A DNA stretch of 64,000 nucleotides from Alphaproteobacteria bacterium MedPE-SWcel (GTDB lineage: Bacteria > Pseudomonadota > Alphaproteobacteria > Rhodobacterales > Rhodobacteraceae): positions 104,273 through 168,272 of the forward strand of contig MPDC01000005.1 of the NCBI GenBank assembly GCA_001874255.1, written 5' to 3'. The first letter of the stretch is position 1; each line of letters begins with the position of its first letter. The notes below the pieces were generated by a model. The model saw only the letters and a program-made list of their open reading frames with translations. It was not told the origin of the DNA and made no database searches. The position numbers and the translations under genes are program-made. Shown here piece after piece: positions 18,400 through 27,897 of the stretch.

Positions 18400-18710
18400 T
18401 CTGCTGGCTCCTCTTCGGAGTATGGCGGGAGGTCGACCGGCCCGTCTGCGGTCAGGGTCACAGGCTGCGGAAAGCGGGTTTCCTCTGGCGCGTCCGCACC
18501 ATGGGGCAGGATCAGGGTCAGGTGGAGCGTGCCGCCTTCGCGGGTGACCTCCGAGGCCAGCCAATCACAGGCCACCGCCTCGCGGGGCAGCACGTCGCCC
18601 TCGGACAATGCGGTGAAGTCAAAGGTCTCGCCGTTGAGGGTCAGCACATCGCCCTGCCGGGTTGCGATCAGCGCCGTATCGCAGCGCGTTGGAGTGAATG
18701 AGATTTGCAT
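18396..18710 (-). CDS. Hypothetical phage tail-region protein
   Basis: A 104-residue acidic protein, predicted mostly beta from its alternating pattern. It lies between the fibre gene and the DUF4376 gene with 14-bp and overlapping junctions, so it belongs to the same transcript. No catalytic motif or membrane segment is seen. Proteins of this size pair with DUF4376 genes in other Rhodobacteraceae prophages, but I cannot assign a role. Confidence 0.6.
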   Translation of the reverse strand: MQISFTPTRCDTALIATRQGDVLTLNGETFDFTALSEGDVLPREAVACDWLASEVTREGGTLHLTLILPHGADAPEETRFPQPVTLTADGPVDLPPYSEEEPAE

Positions 18711-18724
18711 GCTGTGATGCTCCT

Positions 18725-19840
18725 TTAGAACCAGCGGCCAATTGCCTTGGCGCGAATGGTGCGATTGGTGGAGGCACCTGGTGCAAACACGGTCATGTCG
18801 GCCTCCGCAAAGCCAAGCACGCGCAAGCTGCCCCAGTGCGTCTGACTGTTGCCCATCGAGGTGACAGATCCAGCCACTGAACCGGCACCACCAGAGAAGG
18901 TGGCCGGGAATGTCCAGGTAAGCGGAGCAGCGTTGCGATAGATGGCCCCGGCGACAGTGGTGACATCGACAGATGCAAAGTCGGGCGAGATGCAGATCTG
19001 CGTTCCATCCGCAAACCGGACATATCCTCCATTGGCATTGCTGCCGCGCTCGATCACCGCGCCGGTCGGCGTGCCGCCCGATTGCGCCACCGCCCCCACC
19101 AGGTTTTCCAGATGCACCAGCCGCGCCCAGCCCCCGAAGCTGTCACCGGAGGTGCGGAGCTGCACCTCGCTGGAGGCATTGGGCGCCGCAGAGGAGCCGC
19201 GCGCAATGATCTGCAGCCCGCGCCCGGCGTTGCGGCGCAGCTGCAAAAGCGCCCCATCAAAGGGCCAGCCCTCCTCCGCCGCAATGCTGTAGATCCCCGC
19301 AGGCACGTCGAGCCTGGAAGGATCCGGCAGCGATGGCGGGTTGGCCGCCAGAAGCCCGCCCGCTCCAGTCCGCAGCAGCTTGCCCGCCGCGCTGTCTGTA
19401 GCACTGGCCTGCACCGCCGCGCCGGAGGCCAGCCCCGCGCTGTCGAACTCGATAGCCTCCTGATTGCCCGCCATCAGCGCCAGCCGGGAACTGCCCGCAG
19501 CATTTCCGATGGTGGTCTTGTTGCCCGCAGTCTGCACAAGAAAGTTGGAGGCAACGCCGTCGCGGAGTGCAGCCAACACCCCAGGACTGCCCGCAACCTC
19601 GACACTGGTGAACTTCGCCGCCGCCGGGGTGGTCAGGCCGATGGTGGTGTCATTGAGCGCCGCGCCGATGACGGTGGAGTTGGTTTCCAGAAAGGCGATG
19701 AAGGCCAGAAGCTCCGCGCGATGCGTGGTCGCAAAATGCTGGAACAGCGCATACATCTTGGCGTCAAAATCCGCCTCCGGCGTGCTGCGCTGCGGGATCT
19801 CGGGGAAGGCTGAGAAGGTCGGAATGCTCATCTGCGGCAC
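18725..19840 (-). CDS. Phage tail fibre protein with knob-like C-terminal half
   Basis: A 371-residue protein. The first 60 residues are helical and could bind the tail tip; the middle (about 70-170) is Ala/Gly/Thr-rich fibre-like sequence; and the region around GALLQLRRNAGRGLQIIARG with DSFGGWARL resembles pyocin-knob domains of fibres. A short gap of 4 bp separates it from the gene upstream. It is probably a host-recognition fibre; the receptor cannot be inferred. Confidence 0.65.
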   Translation of the reverse strand: MPQMSIPTFSAFPEIPQRSTPEADFDAKMYALFQHFATTHRAELLAFIAFLETNSTVIGAALNDTTIGLTTPAAAKFTSVEVAGSPGVLAALRDGVASNFLVQTAGNKTTIGNAAGSSRLALMAGNQEAIEFDSAGLASGAAVQASATDSAAGKLLRTGAGGLLAANPPSLPDPSRLDVPAGIYSIAAEEGWPFDGALLQLRRNAGRGLQIIARGSSAAPNASSEVQLRTSGDSFGGWARLVHLENLVGAVAQSGGTPTGAVIERGSNANGGYVRFADGTQICISPDFASVDVTTVAGAIYRNAAPLTWTFPATFSGGAGSVAGSVTSMGNSQTHWGSLRVLGFAEADMTVFAPGASTNRTIRAKAIGRWF

Positions 19841-19844
19841 TCTC

Positions 19845-20750
19845 CTATTTGAGGGTTTTGAGGATCAGCGGAAAGACAGATTCGCCCGCCACATCGATCG
19901 GCTGACTGTGGTCATCGACAAAGCCCAGCCCTTCGATCCCGAAGGAAGGCGCCGCGCCGGTGACGTAAAAAGCGGTCGCCAGCCCGTCGACCTCGGCCAC
20001 GATATCCATGACGCGCGGCGCCTGATGGCTCGGCACCAGAAGCGACAGGTCGACCTTGCGGGTGGAGCCGCGCCGGACCAGGATCTCATTGCCAAAATCG
20101 TCATAGCCCTTGCGGCTGTGGCTGACGAACTGGACCCGGGGCAGGTTCAGCACCCGGCCCAGAAGATGGTTGCGCCCGAGCACGATATGGCCGACCTCAG
20201 CCACCGCGCCGGGGGCCTCGATGGAGATGTCGACACGGTGGCCGATATAGCCGGGAAAGCCGTTGAGCACCTTCTGGCGGGCATAGATCACGCCGCCGAA
20301 GAACCAGGTATAGGCGCTGACCACATGGCCGGTGTCGACCATGGCAAAGGTCTGGTCATGGATGCGGCTGGCCCCGTCCCAGACCTCGATCCGCACGCGG
20401 CCCGCAGTCAGACCAAAGAGCGCAATGGCATCGCAATCCTGCGAGGGCACCACCGAATAGGTGATCAGATCCGCCTGTTTCGCGGTATTGGAGCGGCGCT
20501 GATCAAAGGCCCGCCAGCGGTTGGTGGCGCTGATCTCCAGCCAGGCGCTGCCATCGTCGGAGACCGGATCATGGCCCTGGTTGCCCTCCGCGAGGCTCTC
20601 ATAGATCCGGTGCGACAGGGGCGAGATCACCCGGTCCCCCGTGCCGTAGCTGGTCGCCGCCGCCCAGACCGGGTGATCATCCTCGGCAATATTCGACGCC
20701 ACCAGCTCCGCCTCGGTGACCGGCATCGGTGCGATGATATTGAAGTCCAT
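19845..20750 (-). CDS. Phage minor tail (tail-tip) protein
   Basis: A 301-residue protein directly after the tape measure gene, overlapping it by 1 bp in TGATG. The N-terminal part has ATSYGTGDRVISPLSHRIYES, which resembles small carbohydrate-binding (ChiA/CBM5-12-like) modules, followed by beta-rich sequence. Its position, first after the tape measure, fits a distal tail or tail-tip role. No peptidase or NlpC/P60 domain is seen here or nearby, unlike many related siphophages. Confidence 0.6.
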   Translation of the reverse strand: MDFNIIAPMPVTEAELVASNIAEDDHPVWAAATSYGTGDRVISPLSHRIYESLAEGNQGHDPVSDDGSAWLEISATNRWRAFDQRRSNTAKQADLITYSVVPSQDCDAIALFGLTAGRVRIEVWDGASRIHDQTFAMVDTGHVVSAYTWFFGGVIYARQKVLNGFPGYIGHRVDISIEAPGAVAEVGHIVLGRNHLLGRVLNLPRVQFVSHSRKGYDDFGNEILVRRGSTRKVDLSLLVPSHQAPRVMDIVAEVDGLATAFYVTGAAPSFGIEGLGFVDDHSQPIDVAGESVFPLILKTLK

Positions 20751-23700
20751 CAGCGCCGCTCCCCCGGCAGGCCCGCCTCATCCCAATCGTCCACCGTGTT
20801 GGCGATCCGATCGAGCAGCATCCGCATCACCTGCCCCTGCGCCACCACATGGCGGCTCAGCTCCTCCACGCCCTTGGCCAGGGGGCGATTGTCCAGCATC
20901 GCCACAGACTCCGCGTGGCTGTGAATCCGCGAGGGGCCGGTGGTCTCGATCTCCCAGCCGCGCTCGCCGACAATGCGCGCACCGCCCTGATGGGCGCCGC
21001 CGCGCGCAAAGGCGGGAATGCCGCCGAGATCCCGGATCTGGGCGCGCAGGGTCTCAAGCTGATTTGCGCTGGTTCTGTAGCGCTGGTTATGAGCCCGGAT
21101 CTGCGCCTCCAGCCCATCCGCCCCCCGAAAAGCCGCACGGAACCCGGCCAGATCTGCCCCTGCCCCATAGGTCAGGTAATCCGCATCATAGATGATCCGC
21201 CCCGAGACATCCGAGACCCGCAGATCGGCATCCCGGCCCCCCGCGCGGGTCAGGCTCACGCCGGTCTGCTGCTCCAGCGCCTCGATCTGCGCCACCAGGC
21301 TCGTCGCCTCACTGCGATCCGCTACGACAGAGGCCGCCGTCTGCCCCTGCGCCTGCAGCGCCGCGATCTGGGTCTGGGCCGCACGCGCCTGGCGGTCGGC
21401 CTCCACAGCGGCGCGCAGCTCGCCGAGCATGCCGCGCAGCCGGTCCAGGGGCGCGCGCAGCCGTCCGGTCTGGCTCGCGAGATCGGCAAAGACATCATCC
21501 GCCTCCAGCACCACACCGCCGCCAAAGGTGAGCCGGCCAGTTCCACCACCAGTGCCGATCAGCCGCGACAGGCGGGTCAGCCGATCCACCGTCTCCGAGC
21601 TGTCACCGGTTAGCGCCACATTGACCTGCCGCGACAGATTGGCCGAGCGCGTCAGCACCAGCGCGCGCGTGTCCGCATCAAGATCGCGGCCCAGGTCCAG
21701 CATCAGGCTCCGGCGCAGATCCGCCGCCGTTGTCAGCGCCAGCCTGCGGCTGTCGCGGTCCAGATCCGCCCCCAGCACCAGATCCAGCGTCGAGATATGC
21801 TGCGAGAGCGCATGGGTGGCAATCCAGCGATCGGCCGGGCTCAAATCATCGCGCCGGAGGATAAAATCCAGCGTGGTGCGAATGCCGCTATCGGCCTGCT
21901 CCACCAGTTCCCGCAGCCAGCGCGGCGCGTTGTCATCCAGAGACACAGCCACATCCAGCGCGCCCACCAGATCGTCATAGCTGAAGGCCTCGGCATTCTC
22001 GATCGCGGCCTCCAGCGCCGAGAGAGACCCCTCAAAGGCCGCCACCGTGCCATCCCAATCCGCCGCCAGCGCCTGCACACCGTCGCTGAGATCCGCCACC
22101 TGATCCGCCGTCAGCCCCTCCAGCTGCAGGAAGTTGCCGAGCGAGGTCAGCACCTCGATCTGGTGCTGATAGAGCCCGGCCAGCACCTCATCATTACCCG
22201 CTTCCAGATCGGCAATGCCAGCGGCCCTTGCCATCTGCGCCTGCACCTCGGCGGCAATGCGGCGATAGTCCAGCTCGGAGCCGGCGCTGTCGCGGGCGCT
22301 CTGCAGATAGGTTCGCGCCAGATCCGGCAGCGCCGCCGCCGAGGCCGCATCGCCCGCCTGAACCCCCGCAAAGGCCCTGTCCAGCCGGGCGCGCTGCACC
22401 GCCGCCGCCTGATCGCTGCTGGCCGCCCTCAGATCGGTATTGACCAGATCCGCCACAAAGCCGCGCAGACTGTCCGCCGTGCGCCGCCACTCCTCTGCGG
22501 CGGTGCGGGCCTCGCTGATCATGTCGCGGGCGGTGTCAATCTGGGTGCCGATCTCGCCGCCGACCTCCTGCGCAATCCCCGCCAGCTCCGCCGTGAAGGC
22601 GCTGACCTCGGGCAGCACCTCATCCAAGGCGCCCGACAGCTGCAGCAATTGCGCATAAAGCGCCTGCCCGCCCTCGGTGGTCAGATCGAGACTGTCGACG
22701 ATCTCGCGGAAGCCATCGCGCGAGGCGGGCATGGCAATGCCGAGGCTCTCGAACTCTTCGCGCAGGCGGCGCAAGATCACCTCGCTCTGTTCTGACTCTG
22801 AGTAAAAACCGGAGACATAGCCCGTGACCGCCGCCGACATCTGATCGGCGCCCCCGAAGGCCGCCACCAGATCCGAGGCCAGATCCGCCCCGGCCAGCGA
22901 CACATCAAAGGCGGTGCGGCCCAGCAGATCCATGGCGTCATTCACCGTGACCAGGCTCCCCGACAGCCGCGCCAGCGTCTCCGAGGCCGTCTCGCCCGCG
23001 CGGCTGAAGGCCTCGGTGCCGAGGATCAGATCCGCCATCTGCTCCTGGGCGGCGGCCATGTGATCCGCGATATCCTGCTGGATTTGCTCTTGCGTCCGCC
23101 CCGAGGTCATCACCGAGAGATGATAGCCCTCGAACTCCGCCAGCGCATCCGCGCCAAGCCCCAGCGCCTCGGCCATCGACAAAAGCCCGGTGGTGACACC
23201 GCTGACCTGCTGATCCAGCGCCGCATCCAGATCGCCGTCCAGGGCGCCCTGGATATCGCGGTCGCTGCGGAACCAGCCGCCGCGATAATGGTCGCGGGTG
23301 TAGCCGTCAAAGCCCGCCGCCCCCACCGTGCCCTCCAGCGCCGAGAAGTCAAAGCTGCGCCCGAAGGCTTTCTTCAGAAGCGCGGCACCGCCAAACACAA
23401 TGCCAAGCGCCGGGATTGCCGCGCCGATCGCGCCAAGCCCGCCCGACGCCCCGGACAAAAGCCCGCCGAGATTGGCAAAGCTCGACCCCAGCCCGCCGCC
23501 CGACAGCACGCCGCCAAGACCAGATCCCAGACCGCCGAGAATGCCACCGCCGCCCAGAAGGCCACTGGCGCCCTGCCCCAGCAGTCCTGTCAAAAGACCG
23601 CCACCGCCGGAGATCACCCCGCCCGCCGCATTCGCTGCAGTGCCCGCACCGCCGAGCGACAGCCCCAGGGCGATCTGTATTTTATTTTTGGCAAACTGCG

Positions 23701-25534
23701 CCGCGAGATCCGCAAGCCCCCGCGTGGCAGCCTCCTTGAGGCCGTCCCACAGGTCGCGGAAGTCGCGCAGGCCGCCCGCGACCCAATCGCCAAAGCTCCG
23801 CGAGACGCCATCCACCGCCGTCGACAGCGGCCCGCTCATTTCTTGCGAGAGATCCCCTGCCGCCTCGCGTGTCTTCGACAAGCCCCCTGCCACGCCGCCG
23901 CCGGAGCCGTCATCCAGCACCTGCCCCAGCTCGCCGAGTTTCTCCTTCAGCGCATCCGCGCTGTCATCGCCCGCATCCAGTTCCGCATTGGCCGAATCCA
24001 TCTGCAGGGTCAGGGTCTTCAGGGCTTCAGTTGCCTTGCCCCAGCCCTGTTTTGCCAGCGCCGCCGCCGTCTTGCGCGCCGCCTCGGCCGCCTCCTGATG
24101 GGCGGCGACCTTCACAGTCAACCCATGCACCGCGCTGGCCGCCTCCACCGCATAGCCATGCAGCGACAGCGCCAGCCCGTCCTGCCCCGCCGCCCGCGCG
24201 CCCTCGGTCATCCGATGCAGGAACCCGGCCCAGGTCGCCTGCACCCCGGAGATCATGGAGACAAACCCGGCCTGCACCCCGGCCCAGACCGCCTGCAGGG
24301 CGGGCTTGATCGCCTGCGCCCCGGTGGTGATCCCCTCCCAGACCCCTTTGGCAAGATCGCCGAGCGCCTGCAGCGCCGCGCCCCAGCCGCCGGTGGCCAC
24401 AACCAGATCGTGGAACTTCATCGCCAGATAGCCCGCCCCCACCACCAGCGCGCCGATGCCGGTGGCAATCACCGCGCCGCGCAGCAGCACAAGCCCCCGC
24501 TGCAGGCCTTTCATGGCAACCCCTGCAATCGCCGCCTTGGCAGAGGTCGCCCCCAGCGCCAGCTCCAGCGCCACGGCGGATTTGGCCGCCGCCGCAAAGC
24601 GCAGCGGTGCCAGCGCCACCGTGGAGATCAACCCACCCATGCCGAGCGCCAGTGGCGTCGCCACCTTCAGCACCAGCCCCAGCGCCAGCGCCGCAGGCCC
24701 CAGCGTGCCCACCAGCAGCGCGCCAGTCGCCACCACCTGCTTGGTCCCATCGGACAGGTCATTGAACCAGGTCGAGACATCCGCCACCCGGTCGCTCAGC
24801 CCCTGCAGCGCGGGCGCCAGCGCCACCGTCACCTGATTGGCCAGCCCCCGGCCCGCCAGGCCCATCCGCGACAGCGCGTCATTGGTCAGCTCGATCTGAT
24901 CGGCCTCAACCTCGGAGACCGCGACGCCAAAGCGGCTCACATCCGCCGCCGCCACCCGCAGCGCCGCGCCGTCAATGCGGGTGAAGATCAGCCCCGCCCG
25001 GCTGCCAAACAGCTCCGAGGCCACCGCCGCGCGCTCCGCCTCCGGCACATACGCCGCCAGCGCGCTCTGGATCTCGTCCAGCCGCTGATCCAGCGGCAGC
25101 GCCTGCAGCTCCGACGCCGACAGATGCAGCCGGTCCAGCGCCTTGGCCGCCGCGCCGGTGCCGCCCGCCGCCTGGCTCAGGCGTTTGGTCAGCTGGATCG
25201 TCGCCTGCTGCACCTCGCCCATGGCAACGCCCGACAGATCCGCTGCCCGCTCCAGCACCTGCATCGAGGCCACGGTGGTGCCCAGCGACTGCGCCATCTT
25301 GGCCTGGGCATCGACGATCCGCAGGCTGGAGCGCACGGCCACCGTTGCCGCCCCCGCCATCGGCAGGGTGAGGCCAAGCGCCATGCGCCGCCCGGCCCCC
25401 TCCATTTTACCCGCCAGTGCCACCATGCGGCGCTCGACAGTGCCCATGGTCGCCTGCGCCCGCTTCGCGCCCGTCTCGAAGGCGGCGGAGTCCATCGAAA
25501 GCACGCCGCGCAGCGCGCCAATAACTGCGGACAT
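20750..25534 (-). CDS. Phage tail tape measure protein
   Basis: The largest gene of the prophage (1594 residues). It opens with MSAVIGALRGVLSMDSAAFE, typical of tape measure N-termini, then long helical Ala/Gln-rich repeats, several hydrophobic stretches around residues 240-380, and a Gly-rich hydrophobic segment around 620-740. The length would predict a tail of roughly 240 nm by the usual 0.15 nm per residue rule. No peptidoglycan hydrolase motif is recognised inside it. A GGGGG ribosome site precedes it and the chaperone gene ends 1 bp upstream. Confidence 0.9.
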   Translation of the reverse strand: MSAVIGALRGVLSMDSAAFETGAKRAQATMGTVERRMVALAGKMEGAGRRMALGLTLPMAGAATVAVRSSLRIVDAQAKMAQSLGTTVASMQVLERAADLSGVAMGEVQQATIQLTKRLSQAAGGTGAAAKALDRLHLSASELQALPLDQRLDEIQSALAAYVPEAERAAVASELFGSRAGLIFTRIDGAALRVAAADVSRFGVAVSEVEADQIELTNDALSRMGLAGRGLANQVTVALAPALQGLSDRVADVSTWFNDLSDGTKQVVATGALLVGTLGPAALALGLVLKVATPLALGMGGLISTVALAPLRFAAAAKSAVALELALGATSAKAAIAGVAMKGLQRGLVLLRGAVIATGIGALVVGAGYLAMKFHDLVVATGGWGAALQALGDLAKGVWEGITTGAQAIKPALQAVWAGVQAGFVSMISGVQATWAGFLHRMTEGARAAGQDGLALSLHGYAVEAASAVHGLTVKVAAHQEAAEAARKTAAALAKQGWGKATEALKTLTLQMDSANAELDAGDDSADALKEKLGELGQVLDDGSGGGVAGGLSKTREAAGDLSQEMSGPLSTAVDGVSRSFGDWVAGGLRDFRDLWDGLKEAATRGLADLAAQFAKNKIQIALGLSLGGAGTAANAAGGVISGGGGLLTGLLGQGASGLLGGGGILGGLGSGLGGVLSGGGLGSSFANLGGLLSGASGGLGAIGAAIPALGIVFGGAALLKKAFGRSFDFSALEGTVGAAGFDGYTRDHYRGGWFRSDRDIQGALDGDLDAALDQQVSGVTTGLLSMAEALGLGADALAEFEGYHLSVMTSGRTQEQIQQDIADHMAAAQEQMADLILGTEAFSRAGETASETLARLSGSLVTVNDAMDLLGRTAFDVSLAGADLASDLVAAFGGADQMSAAVTGYVSGFYSESEQSEVILRRLREEFESLGIAMPASRDGFREIVDSLDLTTEGGQALYAQLLQLSGALDEVLPEVSAFTAELAGIAQEVGGEIGTQIDTARDMISEARTAAEEWRRTADSLRGFVADLVNTDLRAASSDQAAAVQRARLDRAFAGVQAGDAASAAALPDLARTYLQSARDSAGSELDYRRIAAEVQAQMARAAGIADLEAGNDEVLAGLYQHQIEVLTSLGNFLQLEGLTADQVADLSDGVQALAADWDGTVAAFEGSLSALEAAIENAEAFSYDDLVGALDVAVSLDDNAPRWLRELVEQADSGIRTTLDFILRRDDLSPADRWIATHALSQHISTLDLVLGADLDRDSRRLALTTAADLRRSLMLDLGRDLDADTRALVLTRSANLSRQVNVALTGDSSETVDRLTRLSRLIGTGGGTGRLTFGGGVVLEADDVFADLASQTGRLRAPLDRLRGMLGELRAAVEADRQARAAQTQIAALQAQGQTAASVVADRSEATSLVAQIEALEQQTGVSLTRAGGRDADLRVSDVSGRIIYDADYLTYGAGADLAGFRAAFRGADGLEAQIRAHNQRYRTSANQLETLRAQIRDLGGIPAFARGGAHQGGARIVGERGWEIETTGPSRIHSHAESVAMLDNRPLAKGVEELSRHVVAQGQVMRMLLDRIANTVDDWDEAGLPGERR

Positions 25535-25843
25535 CTATGCCCCCTTTTTGCTTTTGAAGTGCAGACCCATCAGACTCGCGCGCAGCTGTTCCACATCCTG
25601 CGTCGCATCAGCCTTGGTGCTGCGGCCCTTGCGGCCCGCCGCCCTGGTAAAATCCGGCATTGATTTGGGGCTGTGGAAGGCGTGGCTGACCAGCACGCCC
25701 AGTTCCTGATTGAGCACCCGGCGCGCGTCGATCTCGGCGTCCTTGGACCGGATCCTTGCGCGGGTGATCAGGTCATATTCCCGCAAGGTCACGCCGGGGA
25801 AATCGGCGTGGTGCTGGCCCAATTCGCACCACGCCGCCATCAA
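25535..25843 (-). CDS. Tail assembly chaperone, T-like extension (probably made by -1 frameshift)
   Basis: An open frame of about 102 codons whose only nearby starts (TTG 25843, ATG 25840) lack a ribosome site. The same frame continues upstream as GVDWPGL to the G run at the end of the preceding gene, so it is best read as the T part of a G/GT fusion, as in lambda gpG-gpGT. The sequence is polar and helical, with LREYDLITRARIRSKD. It ends one base before the tape measure gene, exactly where this module lies in siphophages. Confidence 0.65.
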   Translation of the reverse strand: MMAAWCELGQHHADFPGVTLREYDLITRARIRSKDAEIDARRVLNQELGVLVSHAFHSPKSMPDFTRAAGRKGRSTKADATQDVEQLRASLMGLHFKSKKGA

Positions 25844-25854
25844 TCCCGGCCAGT

Positions 25855-26223
25855 CTACGCCCCCGCCGGGGGGCGCGCCTTTCCCGGTTCTGCGGCCTCA
25901 CCGGATTCCGTGCCCGTTTCCGTTTTGGGCGCGGGGAAGGCTTTGCCGATCGCCTCGGCCACAAAGGGCACCACCTTGCGCGCGCCGCCCGCGGCGTCGA
26001 CCATCTCCATGGCCTCCTCTTTGGACACGCCGCTGCCATCCCCGAGACCCGCCGCCAGCGCCGAGACCAGAAGCTTGATCCCGCCGGTGCCCTGGATCAG
26101 CCGGTCCAGCAGGCTATCGAAAGGCGCATTGCCATTGTCCTCTTCGAACCGCATCAGCGCGCCCGTGGTCAGACGCAGTTTATGGGTCACCTTGCCCAGC
26201 TTCAGAGTTGCGGCCGGGATCAT
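25855..26223 (-). CDS. Tail assembly chaperone, G-like protein
   Basis: A 122-residue protein between the tail tube and tape measure genes. It begins ATLKLGKVTHKLRLTTGALMRFEEDNG, matching the small chaperone/gene-transfer-agent gp10-like proteins of alphaproteobacterial phages, and ends in a Pro/Ala-rich tail (KARPPAGA). Its last codons lie on GCGGGGGCGTAG; a -1 slip on the G run would bypass the stop and fuse it to the next frame. The start overlaps the tail tube gene by 4 bp. Confidence 0.75.
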   Translation of the reverse strand: MIPAATLKLGKVTHKLRLTTGALMRFEEDNGNAPFDSLLDRLIQGTGGIKLLVSALAAGLGDGSGVSKEEAMEMVDAAGGARKVVPFVAEAIGKAFPAPKTETGTESGEAAEPGKARPPAGA

Positions 26224-26666
26224 GCTGCGGCCCCTTCCGTCCAGTCAATGAGCCCGGTCGGGCGCAGTTTGAGATCCGTCATCAGGTCGCCATCCACATC
26301 CGTCGAGGGCATCGAGGGGTTGACGAAGGCCTTGAACCGGAAGGTATCGCCCGTCGACTGCCCCGGCCCCGCGGGCAGGGTGACCCGAAAGAACACCGGC
26401 TGGCGCGACGCCCTGTAGGCCGCCGCCTGCTTGTACAAAGCGGTCGAGTAAAAACAGCTCAGCGTCACCTCGCCGGTGTCCGTCATCCCCACGCCCCATT
26501 CGCGCGCGCGCCCCGGACTGTCCAGCGAGGTCCGGTCGCGGTATTCCGGGTTTTCCTCCGGGATGCCCACGGTCTTGCAGCCCGTGATGGCGGCAAAACT
26601 GTCCTCCACATCCTCGGCGGACCATTCGATCTCCACCAGATCGCCTGCAATGACATTCTCTGCCAT
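26220..26666 (-). CDS. Phage major tail tube protein
   Basis: A 148-residue protein with alternating beta-rich sequence. The order (after the tail terminator and before the chaperones) and the ending GDLMTDLKLRPTGLIDW fit siphophage tail tube proteins of the lambda gpV/TP901 class. It has a good AAAGGAAAA ribosome site. The protein would polymerise around the tape measure. The family call is from context and fold-like pattern, not from a catalytic motif. Confidence 0.75.
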   Translation of the reverse strand: MAENVIAGDLVEIEWSAEDVEDSFAAITGCKTVGIPEENPEYRDRTSLDSPGRAREWGVGMTDTGEVTLSCFYSTALYKQAAAYRASRQPVFFRVTLPAGPGQSTGDTFRFKAFVNPSMPSTDVDGDLMTDLKLRPTGLIDWTEGAAA

Positions 26667-26726
26667 GGCGTTTTCCTTTCATCATGTTTGGAAAGAGGGC
26701 CGGTCGCCCGGCCCGTTCAGCTGTGA

Positions 26727-27089
26727 TCAGGCGCGGTAGCGCACCTGCACATCCAGCATTTGCAGCCGGATCACATCGCCGCCGGTCTCCGATATGGAAT
26801 CCCGCCGGGACAGTTCCTTGATGCGGATCACCGACCCGCCCCGATAGTCGGTCAGCGCCTGCGAGACCAAAGGTGCCAGCTGCAGCACCTGGTCGGCATC
26901 CTCGGAATAGATATTGATCTGCACCCGTGCGGTCTCGATATCGGCGCGGCCCTTCAGGGAATAGCCGGTCAGATTTGAGATCCGTTGCAACGTGATGCGT
27001 GGGAACCCCTCGGCATCGTCAAAGCCGCCCCAGACGACAGCCGGAGTGAATGACACAAGCACGGCACAGAGATCCGTCTCCATGCTCAT
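26727..27089 (-). CDS. DUF3168-type tail completion/terminator protein
   Basis: A 120-residue protein with the alternating pattern and the RISNLTGYSLKGRADIETARVQ region typical of DUF3168 proteins, which cap the tail tube and join it to the head connector. It starts inside the stop of the preceding gene (ATGA overlap), as usual for the gp10-DUF3168 pair. Membrane segments are absent. Confidence 0.8.
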   Translation of the reverse strand: MSMETDLCAVLVSFTPAVVWGGFDDAEGFPRITLQRISNLTGYSLKGRADIETARVQINIYSEDADQVLQLAPLVSQALTDYRGGSVIRIKELSRRDSISETGGDVIRLQMLDVQVRYRA

Positions 27090-27565
27090 GTCACCGCCCG
27101 CGCCGCCTTGCGCCGGGCCCGCTCCACGGTTTTTTCAATCTCCGCCCAGACCTCACGGCGCAGGGTTGCCAGCATGATCGGCTGGGACATATCCCAGGCC
27201 GGGCGCAGAAAGGGACGTGCGGGCATCGCACCTGTCGAGCGCCCCGTCGAGGTCTGGACACGCGGCCCGGTGCCGAACTCATAAAGATGCGCATGCGGCG
27301 CACCGTCACCGTCAGGCGTTACCGGCCCCACATAAAGCACCACCTTGCTGCGACCCCGATCGCGGCGCGCGTCCCGCTGCTGGCGCGCGATCAGCTTACT
27401 TGTGACTGCAATGGCAAAGGGCGAGATCGCCTCCGCCGCCTCCGCCACCGGCTTCAGGCTCTTCTTCATCGCCCGCCGCATCACGCCCTTGGCCGTGCCC
27501 CGCGCCAGCTCCGCCAGTGCGCGCTCAATATCGCCCGCGCCCTCGATCTTCATCTTGACCGCCAT
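27086..27565 (-). CDS. HK97 gp10-family head-tail protein
   Basis: A 159-residue basic protein. MKIEGAGDIERALAELARG at the start and HLYEFGTGPRVQ in the middle, followed by PARPFLRPAWD, are typical of the HK97 gp10 family (virion morphogenesis). An AGGAGGA ribosome site precedes two adjacent ATGs; the second is chosen for spacing and because it overlaps the previous stop in TGATG. The longer frame upstream is not supported. Confidence 0.85.
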   Translation of the reverse strand: MAVKMKIEGAGDIERALAELARGTAKGVMRRAMKKSLKPVAEAAEAISPFAIAVTSKLIARQQRDARRDRGRSKVVLYVGPVTPDGDGAPHAHLYEFGTGPRVQTSTGRSTGAMPARPFLRPAWDMSQPIMLATLRREVWAEIEKTVERARRKAARAVT

Positions 27566-27897
27566 CATTCCTCCTTTCGGATCTTCCAGGCGGTGATCTC
27601 GATCCACCGCCGCCGACCGATGACCTTGGTCCCGGTGATTTCCCAATCCGCGCCTTCAAACCGCAGCACATGAGCGCCCGTCACCGCCGCCGCCCGCGCC
27701 GAATACCCCAGCACAAAGCGCGCCTCGGCCTTCTGCTCCACCGCCCCCGCCCGCCAGCGCTCCCCGTCCGAAAGCGGCTCATAGCTGGCCGCCGCGCGCA
27801 GCACCTCCTGCGTGCCGACAACACGCGTGTTGCCGGTGGCGGTTTTCTCCGTCACTGGCGCGAGGACATGCACCTGCCGATCCAGACGCCTGCCCAT
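27565..27897 (-). CDS. Phage head closure (head-tail adaptor) protein
   Basis: A 110-residue basic protein matching the small head-tail adaptor/stopper type: beta-rich, with RLDRQVHVLAPVTEKTATGN at the N-terminus and FEGADWEITGTKVIGRRRWI near the end. It lies between the connector and gp10 genes, the standard place. The ATG overlaps the upstream stop in TGATG; a GTG one codon earlier is possible. Confidence 0.78.
   Translation of the reverse strand: MGRRLDRQVHVLAPVTEKTATGNTRVVGTQEVLRAAASYEPLSDGERWRAGAVEQKAEARFVLGYSARAAAVTGAHVLRFEGADWEITGTKVIGRRRWIEITAWKIRKEE

Noticed and set aside
23060..25663. Long plus-strand frame (867 codons) antisense to the tape measure gene
   Set aside because: Arg/Gln/Pro-rich translation without a family; the minus-strand tape measure protein is clear and fits the phage gene order.
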